This document shows, piece by piece, positions 32,033 through 45,289 of a DNA stretch of 64,000 bases; position 1 is the stretch's first letter; every line of letters starts with the position of its first letter. A program made the translations under genes and the position numbers. The stretch spans positions 11,883,321 to 11,947,320 of the forward strand of contig NC_057792.1 in NCBI RefSeq assembly GCF_014905175.1. Direction: 5' to 3'. Origin of the DNA: Aphidius gifuensis. Lineage: Eukaryota > Arthropoda > Insecta > Hymenoptera > Braconidae. A model generated the notes under the pieces. The model made no database searches. It was not told the DNA's origin and saw only the letters and a program-made list of their open reading frames with translations.

Positions 32033-32235
32033 ATAAATAATTCACTAAAATGAGTAATGTCACACTTTGTTTAGAAGTTGTGGTGAATTATGTAATGAAA
32101 AGAAATTGAAACAAATAAAATGAGGATTCGAAACTTTAAAGGTAATAATATGTTGGTGTTGTCTTGATATTAGTCATGATCTCACTAAAATTTCATTGGA
32201 AAATATTTATTAGTCTTACATGTATCTAAGCTAGG
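32033..32235. repeat. 203-bp direct repeat, right copy
   Basis: See left copy at 26922-27124; the two differ at only a few positions (for example CACGAAAATG versus CACTAAAATG). Confidence 0.92.
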
Positions 32236-32254
32236 CAATTTTTTTAAAGAAGTT

Positions 32255-32540
32255 CTTTGATCAGGCTGGCCTTAATAAAGAGAAGTTAAGGTTTTCTTCA
32301 TCAATTCTTGATCAGGCTGGCCTTATTAAGGATAAGTTAAGGTTTTCTCGATCAATTCTTGATCAGGCTGGCCTTATTAAGGATGAGTTAAGGGTTCCTT
32401 GATCCAATCTTGATCGAGTTATCCTTAATCAAGCATCTTGATCAAATATTGATCAAATTTCGATCAGGCTTCCAGTGTTAAGGGAACATTGATCAAGTCT
32501 CAATCAAGACTTGAAGTCAAATCGGGCTGGCCTGACCAGA
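32255..32540. repeat. ~51-bp tandem repeat with TGATCAGGCTGGCC
   Basis: TTGATCAGGCTGGCCTTA occurs at about 32258, 32309 and 32360, followed by diverged TTGATCAA-rich units to about 32540. It starts directly after the right 203-bp repeat. Confidence 0.85.
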
Positions 32541-33772
32541 TTTCCACTCGGGATCATATTTATAAAGAAGAATTTTTTTTTTAAAAATACTTAAGAACAT
32601 AATAATTCGCTCTGTGTGAATGAATGATTAATTAATCAAAAATATACATACCCCTGAAAACGGAATAGTAAAATGGAAAATGTTTGAAGTAAGCACAAAA
32701 ATGTTATAAAGAAATGGATTTTTTTTCGACAAAGGTTGCCGGAAATTTCATTGTTTTATAAATTATATGTTATTCGTGAAAATATAATGTCGAAATTTTT
32801 TTGAAAATTAATAATCAACATAAATGAAAAATAATTGAAAAAGAAGATTTTAGAATATTCGCATGATTTTTCAGATCTTTAGTTTATGATTTGACAAATG
32901 GCTCAAGAAAAACGAAATATTAGCCACTTTTTGAATTTATTTTATCTACAAGTCGTGGTAAATATAAAACTGCATAAAATAAAGAGTTATAATCATTTCA
33001 TGAAATTGTTTGGAGATTTTTATTGAGGGTGAGTTTGAAGTCTCAGATTCATAGTTTCACAAAAATTCTATTTAGAAATATATGTTTTATGTACATGACT
33101 TGAAGCATGAAACGTCGTATTTCGTGTACAAGTTATAGCAAATATAAAAAAGAGTCAAAAATGAAACGGACAAAAATGAAAAGTAAAATTTATCATAAAA
33201 AAATTGTATAATTAATATTTTACGGAGGAAAAGAAGAATCTAAGGACAAAATCAAATGAAAATTACCTTTTAATAAAATGAAAAAACGGAGACGTGTTTT
33301 TATATTTTTTTAATATGAATTTTACAATTTAAAAAAATAAAACACAAGCTTAACCATATTAATTTATAGAATTTACATTTTTTTTTTCCTGTAGTTTTTT
33401 TCATGAGGTGTTTTTTGAATATAGGAATCATGATTTCGGGAAAATTCTATTTAGAAATATTTTATTATGAACATGAGTAATTTCGAAATGAATGTTTAAT
33501 TAATTAATTGGGAATTGCATCACAGAAATAAAAGAATCGAAAATAAAGTGATCGAGACTTTGATGAATAAAGTATTATGAGTAAATTATGAGAAGGGTTT
33601 TTTAAAAGACATGAGAAAACATAATTATAGTTTGCTCTTTTTGTAACTGAATGATTAAGTTATCAAAAATACTCAGCCATGAAAAACTAAATAGTGAAAT
33701 CATAAAATTTACACAATTTTATTATAATTTCTGTTTAAAAAAAATAAAGTCAAGTCCTCCAAGGTGCACCCT
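32541..33772. other. Gene-free AT-rich stretch
   Basis: AT-rich sequence in which short blocks such as TTCTATTTAGAAATAT and ACATGA recur (33068, 33450), suggesting diverged repeats. No gene recognised. Confidence 0.4.
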
Positions 33773-35303
33773 AAGTGTTCCGTAGAATTTTTTATTTTTT
33801 TTCTTGTTGTTTGATTTGTTTTTTCATTTTATTGTAAAATAAATGACTATTAAAAAAAAAATAAACGACCGAAAAATTTCAAAAAAATAACGGAAAGTCT
33901 ACAGATGAAGCGTCATCGATTGAAACATTGCCGGAATCGATCTGTCAATATTTGAAATTGGGCCCTATCGAAAAATGGGAATATTAAATCTAATAAGTCC
34001 CAAAAATTGAAAATAAATATGATAATTGCTTTTGGAAAAGAAAAAAACATAAATTTCATTTAACATCAACTAATTCGGTTCGGTGGTTCAAAAAATATCT
34101 TGCAAAAACAAATTCTGACACTATATTTTGTTTAATAAGAAAAAAAAATAAACGACCAAAAAATTTCAAAAAAATATCGTAAAGTCTACAGATGAAGCGT
34201 CGTCGATTGAAACATTGCCGGAATCGATCTGTCGATATTTGAAATTGGGCCCTATCGAAAAATGGGAATATTAAATCTAATAAGGCCCAAAAATTGAAAA
34301 TAAATATGATGATTGCTTTTGGGAAAAAAAAAAAACATAAATTTCATTTAACATCAACGAATTCGGTTCGGTGGTTCAAAAAATATCTTGCAAAAACAAA
34401 TTCTGACACTATATTTTGTTTAATAAAAAAAAAAATAAACGACCAAAAAATTTCAAAAAAATATCGTAAAGTCTACAGATGAAGCGTCGTCGATTGAAAC
34501 ATTGCCGGAATCGATCTGTCAATATTTGAAATTGGGCCCTATCGAAAAATAGGAATATTAAATCTAATAAGGCCCAAAAATTGAAAATAAATATGATGAT
34601 TGCTTTTGGGGAAAAAAAAAAACATAAATTTCATTCAACATCAACGAATTCGGTTCGGTGGTTCAAAAAATATCTTGCAAAAACAAATTCTGACACTATA
34701 TTTTGTTTAATAAAAAAAAAAATAAACGACCAAAAAATTTCAAAAAAATATCGTAGAGTCTACAGATGAAGCGTCGTCGATTGAATCATTGCCGGATCCG
34801 ATCCGTCAATATTTGAAATTGGGCCCTGTCGAAAAATGGCACTATCACATCTGATAAGGCCTTAAAATTGAATATAAATATAATGATTGCTTTTGGGAAA
34901 AAAAAAAAACATAAATTTCATTTAACATCAACTAATTCGGTTCAGCGGTTAAAAAAATATCTTGCTAAAACAAATTCTGACACTACATTTTGTTTAATGA
35001 AAAAAAAAATAAACGACCAAAAAATTTCAAAAAAATATCGTAGAGTCTACAGATGAAGCGTCGTCGATTGAATCATTGCCGGATCCGATCCGTCAATATT
35101 TGAAATTGGGCCCTGTAGAAAAATGGCACTATCACAACTGATAAGGGCCAAAAATTCAAAATAAATATGACGATTGCTTTTGGGAAAAGAAATGGAACAT
35201 AATGGCCTTCGTAGAAGCCAATTCGATTCATAACTTTTTTTTTTATCGCGAAATAACAAAAAGTCACACGAAAAGTGAAAACATAAGTGTCCTACGGAAC
35301 ACT
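33773..35303. mobile_element. 287-bp satellite bounded by inverted repeats
   Basis: AGTGTTCCGTAG (33774-33785) and its exact complement CTACGGAACACT (35292-35303) bracket a tandem array. Equivalent positions repeat at 34294, 34581 and 34868, a period of 287 bp, with earlier and later partial copies (about five in all). Each unit contains GTCTACAGATGAAGCGTCGT and GAAATTGGGCCCT. The short open frames in the units (about 62 codons, starting MKINMMIAFG) recur because the DNA recurs; they are A-run rich and unlikely to be genes. Confidence 0.85.
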
Positions 35304-36129
35304 AAAAATGACTAAATTCACGACACTCACAAGTAAAATCTAGCAGACTGAGAATTTACCCACTACCAGTTTTAGAATTTACTGAATTTTATTACAAATT
35401 TTATTTAAAAGTTGGACATTTTTTGTATTAAGTTGGGCAGTTTGTGCTAGATTCACGGAGAATAGCAATCAATTCCCGGCAACATTTTTTCTTTTCTGTT
35501 TACACGCTCAAAACTCGAAAACTAATTGTTAAATAGAAAAAAGTTATTCTTAATGAATTGTTTAGAAATAAATAACCAACAATAAACCTCGCTTAACCCC
35601 ATACCTAGCTTCAACAGATAAGGCTGTAGAAATGCTTGAAATTACATGACAGTTCAATCATTTGTTATATCGGTCGGCCATCTTTGTGTTATTTCGTCCC
35701 ACAAACAGAATTTTTACAAAGCTATATAGTAAAAAATATTTAAGTCTATGCTAACTTTTATATGTCTACATGATAATTTTTATTATATATATAAGAATAT
35801 TTATTAAATTGTGCAGTATTTTTTATTCAACCATATAATAATTTTTATTGTTTTCACAAAACATGTATGTCTTTATTTTAATTAACCCATAACTTATTAT
35901 CTAAGAGATTAATCAAAAAAAGTATTTCTCTATAAATTGTTTAGAATTGAATTTTCAATAATAAACTTCACTCAACCCCATGTCCATCTGCAATAGATAA
36001 CGATGTATAGGCTTGAAGTAACCCAACAATTTTTTGACATTTTACACATTTTACATAATTTTATTGTAGAATTCCGACTCTCGCGGCCAGTCCCAGAATT
36101 AAAACAAAAATTACAAAGTACTATAGTAA
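35304..36129. other. Gene-free stretch
   Basis: A diverged duplication is visible: TAAATAACCAACAATAAACC...CTCGCTTAACCCCATACC near 35575 and TTCAATAATAAACTTCACTC...AACCCCATGTCC near 35955. No gene. Confidence 0.45.
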
Positions 36130-37681
36130 CCCGAGGAACGAAATTTATATATAACTTTATATAATTATATAAAATTTTATTATACAATTTTATAAAGTTG
36201 TATAAAGTTATATATGGTTTTATATTGCCACTTTATTTATAAAGCTATATATAACAGGTTGTATAAAACTTTATATAACTATATAAAACCTCATACAATT
36301 GTATAAAGTTTTATATAAGGATCAATAACTATTACGTTTATAAAATTTTATACAAGTGTATAAAGGTATATAAAATTGTATAAATGTATATGTAACTGTA
36401 TTTTAAAATGGTCAAACGCAAAATTTAGACATAAAAAACTGTCCACGCTCAGGACTTGAACCCATACCTTTCGGTTACCAACCCTACGCAGTACCCGATG
36501 CGCCACGATAACGCATGTGAATACAAAAATTTATTTGCTTTGTCCCCATTGTAATTTTAAATATGTTATTAAGTTATTAAAATTACTATGCTACATTGTA
36601 AATTTTCAGAGGATCATTTTAATTTTGTCCACAACAGCAGAGTAAATTTTATAAATATACAAAGCAAAAAAAAAAAAAATATTTTTTGCTATGCTGCAAT
36701 GTAATTTTTAGGCTGGATTATTTTAAATTTGGTTTCTGTAAAAATTTCTTTATGCGTTGTAATTTTTTCATCGGGAAATAGCAAAAAAAACGTAAGAAAA
36801 TTGCTATGGTACATTTTAATTTTTCAAGACTACAATTGGTTTTTTTTCGTTAAAATGATAGTAAATTTTTTTAATAGTCAAAAGATAGTTCTTTGGTAAT
36901 GTGGCAGCATAGTAAAATTTGATGAAATTTTTTTTCCGTGTAAACTCTATTTAGCTTATTATACCTTCTTTGCTTACATACTTATTATACTTATTGACCT
37001 TTTTTTCGATAGTAGCCTATCATTTTTCGTTCATGATGCTGTTGGAATCCGAATAGAACACATTATTCCAATTAAAGAAGCCAGCGAATATATGAACTCG
37101 CTCTATATTATTATTTGTAACTTTGGTTCACTAATTCATAAATATTATGTTCTATAAAGGTTAATATAATTATATAAAACTGTACATGTATAAAACTTAT
37201 TTATACTGCTATATATAGCTATATATAACCTTATAAAGGTATATAAAGTTATATATATAATCATACAATTATATATATATTTCATACAATTGTATATAAC
37301 TATATATAACTATATACCTTTATAACTGTCGTTCCTTGGTAAAAATATCTTCGTATATTCATATACAAGTTTATATACTTTTATAAAACTATATGAAACT
37401 TTATACAGCTACATATAGAAATATATAGCTTTATATAATTATATATACTTATACACAAATCGTTCACAACTTTGTTCACATTTATATATAACTTTATAAA
37501 CCTATATATAGCTGTATGTAACCTTATAAAGTTGTATATAATTATATATAGAGAGTTTAAAAATTCTTCAAATTTTTATATAATTATATAAAATTATATA
37601 AAATTTTATAAAATTTTATAAATAAGTTATATGTGAATATATAAAGGTATATAAAGATATATATAAATTTCGTTCCTCGGG
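36130..37681. mobile_element. Inverted-repeat element filled with TATATAA repeats
   Basis: CCCGAGGAACGAAATTTATA at 36130 is complementary to the sequence ending at 37681 (TATAAATTTCGTTCCTCGGG). The interior is degenerate (A)TATATAACTTTATA-type repeat on both sides of a nested MITE at 36402-36940. No transposase. Confidence 0.82.
36402..36940 (-). mobile_element. TA-target MITE with tRNA-like module, truncated copy
   Basis: Reverse-complement copy of the element at 57584-58525: the shared sequence runs from AAAATGGTCAAACGCAAAATT at about 36408 to the terminus ...TTTTTCCGTG at 36940, followed by TA. About 400 bp of the other end is missing. The tRNA-like part lies at 36443-36514 on the - strand, with box A GTGGCGCATCGG and box B GGGTTCAAGTCC. 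Confidence 0.85.
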
Positions 37682-37847
37682 AATTTCTATCCAACCATGA
37701 TTTTAATTTTTAGTTAAAATTTCTCTCAGTGTAATGTTTTCTGAAAGAACGCAAAAAAATACATATATTTCAGTTACCGAAAACTAAAATTTACTATGAA
37801 TAAGGTGGTACTAAGTATCGAAATTGAAAAAAATTGAAATTGAAGTT

Positions 37848-38802
37848 CAGTACACTCTCTCTACAAGAAATTTTTTATAAGCCAGTCTCAGCGAAATTCA
37901 TAAAACTCGCACCCCCACCATGCTACTCACTTCCAAAAATAAAAATTTAGTTTCGTTCTCCATTTATAAGCCAGTCTTAGCAAAGCCTTTTTTGAACCTA
38001 AAAAATCAATAATTATGTACTTAAGGTTGTTTTCAAATGAAATTCCGTAATTTAATTTTCGATTTTTTTTTTTTAATGTTTAAATGAAATAATTATCTAT
38101 TTGGTGGAATTTTTTCGTAATTTTCCTCTGCGTCAAAATCCAGATAATTAGTGTCAAAGTTGACAACTTTAACACGCAAGCATAGGGAGTATAGGTACGT
38201 TTGCGCTTGTACTTTTAAAACTCTTAATTTAAATTTTGATTTTTTTCTACAGATTTGTACTCTTTACAAATACGAAATCAATGAAAAAAAAATTATCCAT
38301 TTCCTCAGTGCCGTTTAAAAGATATTGGCTAATTACTTTTCAAATTTACGGGTTCCAGCCGGCTGAATTACATTGAAAATTTGGGGTACGTTCCAATACC
38401 GCCGTTCGTTTTTATTCTTCTAGCTCTATCCTTCTCTCTATCTCTTCTGGCTCAATCTTCCATCTCTTCTTCTATCCTTCTCTTACAAGAAATGTACGGT
38501 TTTGGAACTTCCCCCTGAATGTTTATTGCTAGAGTAGTATTAGTAGAGTAGTATAAATATTATTATTATTATAATTATTAATAATTTTGTTTTGTTTTTA
38601 TTCATTCATTATATTTTAATAAATTTTTAGAGTTTCAATCAGTCACAAATTTCAATGAAACACAGTGGCTTATAAATAAAGGAGAGAATTAATTAGACGT
38701 TATACGAACGAAGGACAAATAAGCCGGAGAGTGGGAGTATAGGTTTACCGAAAAATTTCCTCTCCTCTTACCCATTGACTATCTTATAAAAAGAGTGTAC
38801 TG
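37848..38802. mobile_element. Nested element with CAGTACACTCT ends
   Basis: CAGTACACTCT at 37848 and AGAGTGTACTG ending at 38802 are exact inverted termini, followed inward by a diverged CTTATAA/TTATAAG match. It interrupts the left arm of the foldback between GAAGTT and a T run that are contiguous in the right arm. No transposase frame. The motif GTCAAAGTTGACAACTTT near 38153 recurs at 39488 and, inverted, at 56080. Confidence 0.85.
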
Positions 38803-39019
38803 TTTTTTTTAATTTTTTTTTTTTACATACTATGGAATTACTCATATATGAGTAATAATGTTGTATACAATTCTTTACTCAAATAGCTTATATTAAACTT
38901 ATTTTGTAGGTTTTTAAAAGATCTATCTGTTAGTTATTTTGTATTTGTTTCTTTTATATTTTATAAAAGGAATCAAGTTGAAATTGTAAAAAAAGAAGTT
39001 AAATTATTTTTAAAAAAAT

Positions 39020-40450
39020 TTTTAGTAACGAATTCGTTCTATTGAAAATTGAAAATTTTCAAAACTCTGGCGAGAGCTTGTGCGGTTCCTCTCGATTATA
39101 ACAAAATCATTATAGTTTCATTTTTTAAATAATTTTAAATTATATAATTGAATGTTTTTTGTATTTTTTGTGCTGACGTGACCTGCCAAAGTACGTACAT
39201 AAATAAAATTACAGATGAAAAAAATTTGAAGTTATACTTCATGTAATTAATAATTTTATCAGATTCGTTTAAGAAATAAATCAACACATATATAAAAAAA
39301 ATAGATCATTCAATTTACTCTTTTTTAACTGAACAAGTATTTTCCTCTGAAACCATTTTGTTCAAGGTTTTTTGTAAATAATCGAATTTCTATTTGATTT
39401 TTTTTTAATTAGGCTTATTTTTTAAATGAAATAATTATCTATCTTGACGATTTATTTCAATTTTTTTTGCCTCGGCTTTTTTTAGATAATGAATGTCAAA
39501 GTTGACAACTTTCATACACGAGAATAGGGCGAAACAATTTTTTTCTTTTTTTAGCAGCATATAGTAGATCCGTTGTCTACTCCAAAACTTATTTTTCCCT
39601 ATCAAATTGTAGATAAAAAAAAAACGAATATAATTTGAAAAAATAAGTTATGTTTGCCACGGATTTCAAAAGTTATTCGAGTTTAAAAAAAAAATATATT
39701 TGCTTTCTCGCGGCAAGTAATGCACACAGATGTGACACACAAGCATATAATGTAGCTGTGTACTATACTTGGGACCTAGGTGAATTCAGTTCCGCGGTAC
39801 CCCATGGTTACCCCCTGGGCCATTGTTTTCCGACCGTTTATATACATTAGAATGTGTACCTGGTCACATCTGGTGGAACTGAATTCACCGTTTCCCTATA
39901 CTTGCTTGCTAGCAGTAGTGTTAGTATCTGTCTGTGTATGAACGGACCCACTCAAAAGCCGGTTTTCGGCCCCTCAAACTACAAATTTTGGTTCAAAAAT
40001 GACTTTTACAAACAGCCTTAATACTTTTATTTATGAAAATTTGTCCATGGCAGGTTTTTTTTTCAATAACATGATGATTCAAATAACTATTTTATCGATC
40101 AAGCAAATTATAACCGAATTATATAAAGTTTTACGCATGCACTGTAACTTTTTTTTTAAAGAAAAAATGTATAAAATAAAAATCGGTAATTGCTTATATT
40201 TTGGATAACTTTTAAACAAATTAACATAACAAAGTTATATTTAGCTCAAAAAATTTGATAATGAATTCCCGAGAGCCACCCTGCCTCGATAAAAATCGCT
40301 AAAATCACTCTTCCATAAAGATTTTTCAAATGTAACATAAATGATGATAGTTATTATTATGAGCAATTGCTAATATCTAATTAACGAGTGATCAGAACGA
40401 ATTTTATCAAAGATAGTGGCTCTCGGTATCAAACAGACAATAAATTTAGA
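39020..40450. mobile_element. Interspersed repeat (GTAACGAATTCGTT family)
   Basis: Shares GTAACGAATTCGTTC, TTTTCAAAACTCTGGCGA...GCGGTTCCT and CCGAGAGCCAC...TAAAATCACTCTTC with a shorter copy at 51610-52180 in the same orientation. It contains a small hairpin at about 39780-39885 (TGAATTCAGTTCC / GGAACTGAATTCA). No coding sequence recognised. Confidence 0.65.
39785..39882. mobile_element. Short hairpin with TGAATTCAGTTCC arms
   Basis: GGTGAATTCAGTTCC near 39780 is complementary to GGAACTGAATTCACC near 39870. The loop includes CCATGGTTACCCCCTGGGCC and is unusually GC-rich for the window. Confidence 0.7.
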
Positions 40451-41399
40451 AATTAAATAAAGCTTGCAAGTTAGAATTTTAAAAAGTTATGCAAAATATA
40501 ATAGAACGGCAATTTTGTTTTTTTGTTTATTGACAATCTTCTAACGACATTCAAAGCAATTGTCAACTCTATGATTATAAATTCTGTCATCTCTAATAAC
40601 CTGGCGAAAATTACAATCCATGATTTGTTCTTAGTTTTCTTATTATTTCACCTTGAAAATTATATGGCGATCATTTTTTTGTTATCAATAAATGAGCTAA
40701 CAAACAGAAATTAAGCTTCACTTACGTAAAAAGGTAAAAATTACTTATTTTCCATTAATTAACATTACAATTTTTTTTGTGTAGATTATTTAATTTTTTA
40801 TATTACTATGATAGAAATACACTGTTTATCAATTATTAGAGTTTAAAAAACAACCCTTATCCACACAAAAATAAATGATCATTTTCCTTTTTTTTTCAAA
40901 GAAAATCCAACTTTTTTTTTTTTTTTTAATTTTAATTCTATTCCCATTATAAAATATAAAAGAAACAAATATAATATAACTAACAGATAAATCTTTTAAA
41001 AACATACAAGATAAGTCTAATATAAGCTATTTGAGTAAAGAATTGTATGAGTTATTCCATAGTATGTAAAAAAAAAAATTAAAAAAAACTTCAATTTCAA
41101 TTTTTTTCAATTTCGATACTTAGTACTACCTTATTCATAGTATATTTTAGTTTTTTGTAACTAAAATATATGTATTTTTTTGCGTTCTTTCAGAAAACAT
41201 TAGTCTAAATATCGTTAAATTTGAATTCGAAGCGGCAAGTTAGATTATTTGGAATTTTTGTTACTTTCCTATGTTATTTAAATGGGAAAACTAAATTTGA
41301 GGACTGCACCCTCTACAAAATTTTTGGGCAAATTTTGACTGGGTCATTTTTATACCGAAGATATTCCGAGTGTCTTTGAAATTAAAAAAAATCAAATCA

Positions 41400-41570
41400 G
41401 CCTAATATACAACCATACACAACCATATACAACTATATACAACCATATACAACTATAAACAACCATATACAACTATATACAACCATATACAACCATAAAC
41501 AACCATATCCAACTATATACAACCATATACAACTATATACAACTATATACAATCATATGCAACCATACAA
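41400..41570. repeat. 10-bp tandem repeat (CAACCATATA / CAACTATATA)
   Basis: About 16 units of a decamer alternating CAACCATATA and CAACTATATA, with minor variants. Confidence 0.95.
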
Positions 41571-41576
41571 CTTGGT

Positions 41577-43688
41577 AGCTTAGTTTATTAATCTTGTATA
41601 CAATCATATATGGTTATATACAAACATATATGGACATATATAACCATGGTAGAAGTACTACAGGTATGGCAGTAGTCCATGCTGTTTTCGTCGCGTTCTG
41701 CGCAGCCTTATTTTTTAAACCAATCAACAACGCGCCATCAAGGTGTTTTGCTTTTCTCAGGTGGGGTCAAGTTTAAAATTTCTTTTTCCAATATTGGAGA
41801 CTTAATTACATTTGTCAAAAATATGTTTTCTTCTTGTCTTTCTGGTATCACCTCTTAATTAATATATATTCACAATTAGTGACAATTTCGAATACTTGAC
41901 ACTTTTTTTGTAAAAAAAACTTTGTTTTTTTTTTTGTTGAGATATCTTTTACTTAAGAAACGTCTCTCGTATTGTTCATAAATGTTTAGGAAATACTGTG
42001 TCCTTTTTCTCCTTCCTATAATGTTCAAGCCTGAAAAATATAAATACAATTACATTTGGTTTCTCAATGACAGCTATAGAACAACTGAACAACAACAAAA
42101 GTAATACTAATTATATGATTGTAATATAAATCATGATTCATAACAAATAATTCACGCATTTAAACATCAAACAAATTTAAACAATCTCAAACACTTTTTC
42201 TGAAACAACTCTTCGTTATAGCCATTTATCATCAAATAAAAGATAATTATCGATTGATGTTATTGCTGGGGTTATTATTAGTTATAATAGAATATTGCGA
42301 TTGACCAATGACACAACAAAAATGTTGTTAGAATTATCTTTAACATGTACACTTATTATAATCAGAATATATCAATTATTTTTTTCAATTTTCCAATTGA
42401 TCATTTAGACCATATATTACCATTTTATAATAGTTTCATATCTCAACAACATTGACAGCTTGTCTTGGTTATATCATGAATTTATCATTAACTTCAAATA
42501 TTTAATGGTTACCTGTATTTTTGTGTATTTTTTAATTAATTAATTCAATCTATACCACAACTTTTTCTCAATTTGTTCAATATTCAAACAGATTATTTAT
42601 TGACGTAGTCATAGGAATAAATAAATAGTATATAAATGTTTAAAGCTCATACTCACCTTTGTCTCTCAAATCCTTTATGAAATTAAACTTTTGAAACAAA
42701 TTTTTTCACAGCGTCGTCAAGGGAATGAATAAATAAATGAAAAAAGACAGAAAATAATTTATAATTACTTACCTTCATAGCGTTACTTTCGTTGCACCAT
42801 TTTTTGTTTCTTTTTTTAACTGCCCATTCTAAAGAAGTTTCACTTCAAAAATACAATTATGATACATTAAGTTTGGTATTCATCTGGGTGTGACAAATTT
42901 TTGCAATTGATTAAATATGTCAAGGTTTATGTTTTACAATAAAACATACATCAAAAAGTGTAAACAGAATATCAAAATAAATATAATTTAAAAAATAAAT
43001 ACAGAAATGAGTAATAATAGATTCAATAACACTTTCTGTTTTACATCAACATAATTATTATATTTATTTATTATTAAATTTTATAGTGTGAGTTATGATC
43101 TTGAGTTGATAAAAAAAAAAATATAAAAATCAAGTCCGGTTGCATTTCAACTAACTTGATGATTCACATAAATAAATCATTCAATTTTTTCATTTAGTTT
43201 TTTTCAATAGTAAAAGTTAATTAGATATTGATAATATTTAATCAAACATTTGTCACTGAGTTTGACTGTCTAAATGATAAATAAATCTAGAAAATAATAT
43301 AATTTTAATGCAAAATACATGCGGCTGAAACTAGCGAATGTGAGCCAGCAGATGTAAGTAAGCGCGAACACACTATAGCCCGGCTAACCCGTAAACCAGT
43401 ATCTCAAGCTTATTAGAGGACGCACCGGAATTCAGGCCCGTGGCGCCCATGGTGCTCCCCATGGCGGCTTATTGTGTATTATGGCCTTTTCTACTATTCG
43501 TATTTTTATTTTATTTTATCTAGTTTTGGCTCCAAAATAAGGGACTTAGTTTTTTTTCGAGAAATTTTCTGGACTTAGAAAAAATGTAGCTAAGTAAAAT
43601 AATGTAGATATTGATTGTTTAGCTACAATTACAGCTAAATAAAAAATTTAGCTAAGTAAAAAAATTTAGCTAAGTAAAATCATTTAGC
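41577..43688. other. Gene-free stretch before the second gap
   Basis: No exon with convincing coding character. Near 43430 a GC-richer block (CAGGCCCGTGGCGCCCATGG...GGCGGCTTATTGTG...CTACTATTCGTA) is weakly similar to 3460-3520 in the first foldback spacer. From 43570 to the gap TAGCTAAGTAAAA units recur, like a simpler version of the satellite at 8640-12060. Confidence 0.4.
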
Positions 43689-43788
43689 NNNNNNNNNNNN
43701 NNNNNNNNNNNNNNNNNNNNNNNNNNNNNNNNNNNNNNNNNNNNNNNNNNNNNNNNNNNNNNNNNNNNNNNNNNNNNNNNNNNNNNNN
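43689..43788. other. Assembly gap (100 N)
   Basis: Exactly 100 N. It begins inside TAGCTAAGTAAAA repeats, which probably caused the assembly break. Confidence 1.
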
Positions 43789-44777
43789 ATCTTGTTTGCA
43801 TGTGTGTAAATCTGTGTGTCTGTCATATTATTATTGTTGTACTGTTAATTATTTATGTATGGCATGCTTAAAAGTTATTAATCATTGTTAATCATAAATA
43901 AAAACTTTAAAAATATTATTGATAATTCTACGTATTTATAGATGTTGCAAAACAATTGAAATTGAACTTTTACTTTTTCACAAAAACAATTAGATAAAAT
44001 AAAAAGAAATTTTACATGTTTAGTTAACAAACTAGAAATTTGGATAAAAAGAACAATATAAATATTGCACTGGATGCAATACAATGTTTAATTTTTATAC
44101 TTGTACGTACATTTGACTCATTTTTTAATGAAGCAAATTATAGAAGATAATAAATAAAAAAAAGAAAAATAGAGTTAAAAAATATGTAACAAAAGCTTAA
44201 TATGTATTTTATTTTTTTTATTTTTTATATAATTAATCATTTTGTTTGGAATTATTTTTTATTATTTTAATCTTCTATTAAATTTTAATCTTCTATCTTT
44301 TAATTTTTTTGATTTTTTATTCTTCTATCTTTTAACCATGTATTTTAATTTATGATTTAAATAAAGTCCTTCACTTTAGCCAATATGGCAACCGGTGGTC
44401 AGCACTTCTTCTGTGGCTTAAAAAACATTATGCGCATGGACCTACACCTGTATATTTCTACCATATACGCATGCGCTGAATATTGGAAACACACTGAGAG
44501 CCAAGTTGTATATGTGTGTGAACGCACCATACACTACAATTCTTGGCGCACACAGTATACAATTTGCCTTTGTTGTGCTTCAATATTCGCTTGCATTAAT
44601 GGATAAGTTTCTCATGATCTTCTGCCGGTTTCACTCTAGAAGATAAATATAAGATTACAATAACAACAACTTAAACTGAAAAAAATCTTGACTTGTACAT
44701 GTATTAAAATAATAAATAAGAGTTCAAATTATACATGGTAGAGAAGTCAAGTTGACATGATTCACAAATCTACTCTT
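43789..44777. other. Gene-free stretch
   Basis: No gene recognised. A GC-richer patch at 44380-44600 has no similarity I recognise. Confidence 0.4.
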
Positions 44778-44832
44778 CAGTCCAATTCACAGGGCAAATT
44801 TTTTACAATTTAGGGCTTTTTTTTGCCGTATC
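44778..44832. mobile_element. End fragment of the CAGTCCAATTCAC MITE
   Basis: Matches the left end of the complete copy at 45563-45725 for about 50 bp (CAGTCCAATTCACAGGGC) and then diverges. Confidence 0.8.
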
Positions 44833-45289
44833 TTTCGTATTTTTTTTTTTTTATCAAAAAAAGAGACAGACGCACACACACAGACAGAGTTGAAAATCTT
44901 ATAAATTATTGATAAACAGTTATCTGTAATTGATAATTATCAATAAAAATTTATAAATATTTAATATTATTAATTCAATATCTAATTATTTATCACACAC
45001 AGCAGTCTAACCAATAATCACCATATTGGTAACAAATATTTATTGTTCAATTGAATAAATTAAAAAAAAACAATAATAAATGCTAGACATTTAACATAAA
45101 ATATTAAATTCGACCATTTAATAATTGAATAGCATTCAGCAATTAAATATCAATTTAATAAATTTGCAATTAATATAGAAAAATAAAAACAATATAAATT
45201 TTGGACATTTAACAAAAAATATGCATTTATTTTAGGAATTTTTTTATCTAGCTTTTTTAAATAATAAATTTTGTGACGAAAAAATGACG

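Larger units (their letters stand above)
37732..41202. mobile_element. Foldback element with nested insertions
   Basis: TAATGTTTTCTGAAAGAACG at 37732 pairs with the complement at 41181-41202 (sum 78934). Further in, ACATACTATGGAAT at 38825 pairs with 41052-41067 (sum 79892). The jump of 958 matches the 955-bp insertion at 37848-38802 in the left arm. The arms extend to about 39020 and 40880. The spacer holds another repeat family (39020-40450). Confidence 0.85.

Noticed and set aside
34294..35056. Three similar 62-codon frames, MKINMMIAFG... type
   Set aside because: They repeat every 287 bp because they lie in a satellite; codons are dominated by A runs and there are no splice or transcription signals.
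41594..41776. 60-codon frame after the decamer repeat
   Set aside because: No family resemblance, no splice context; starts in the repeat.
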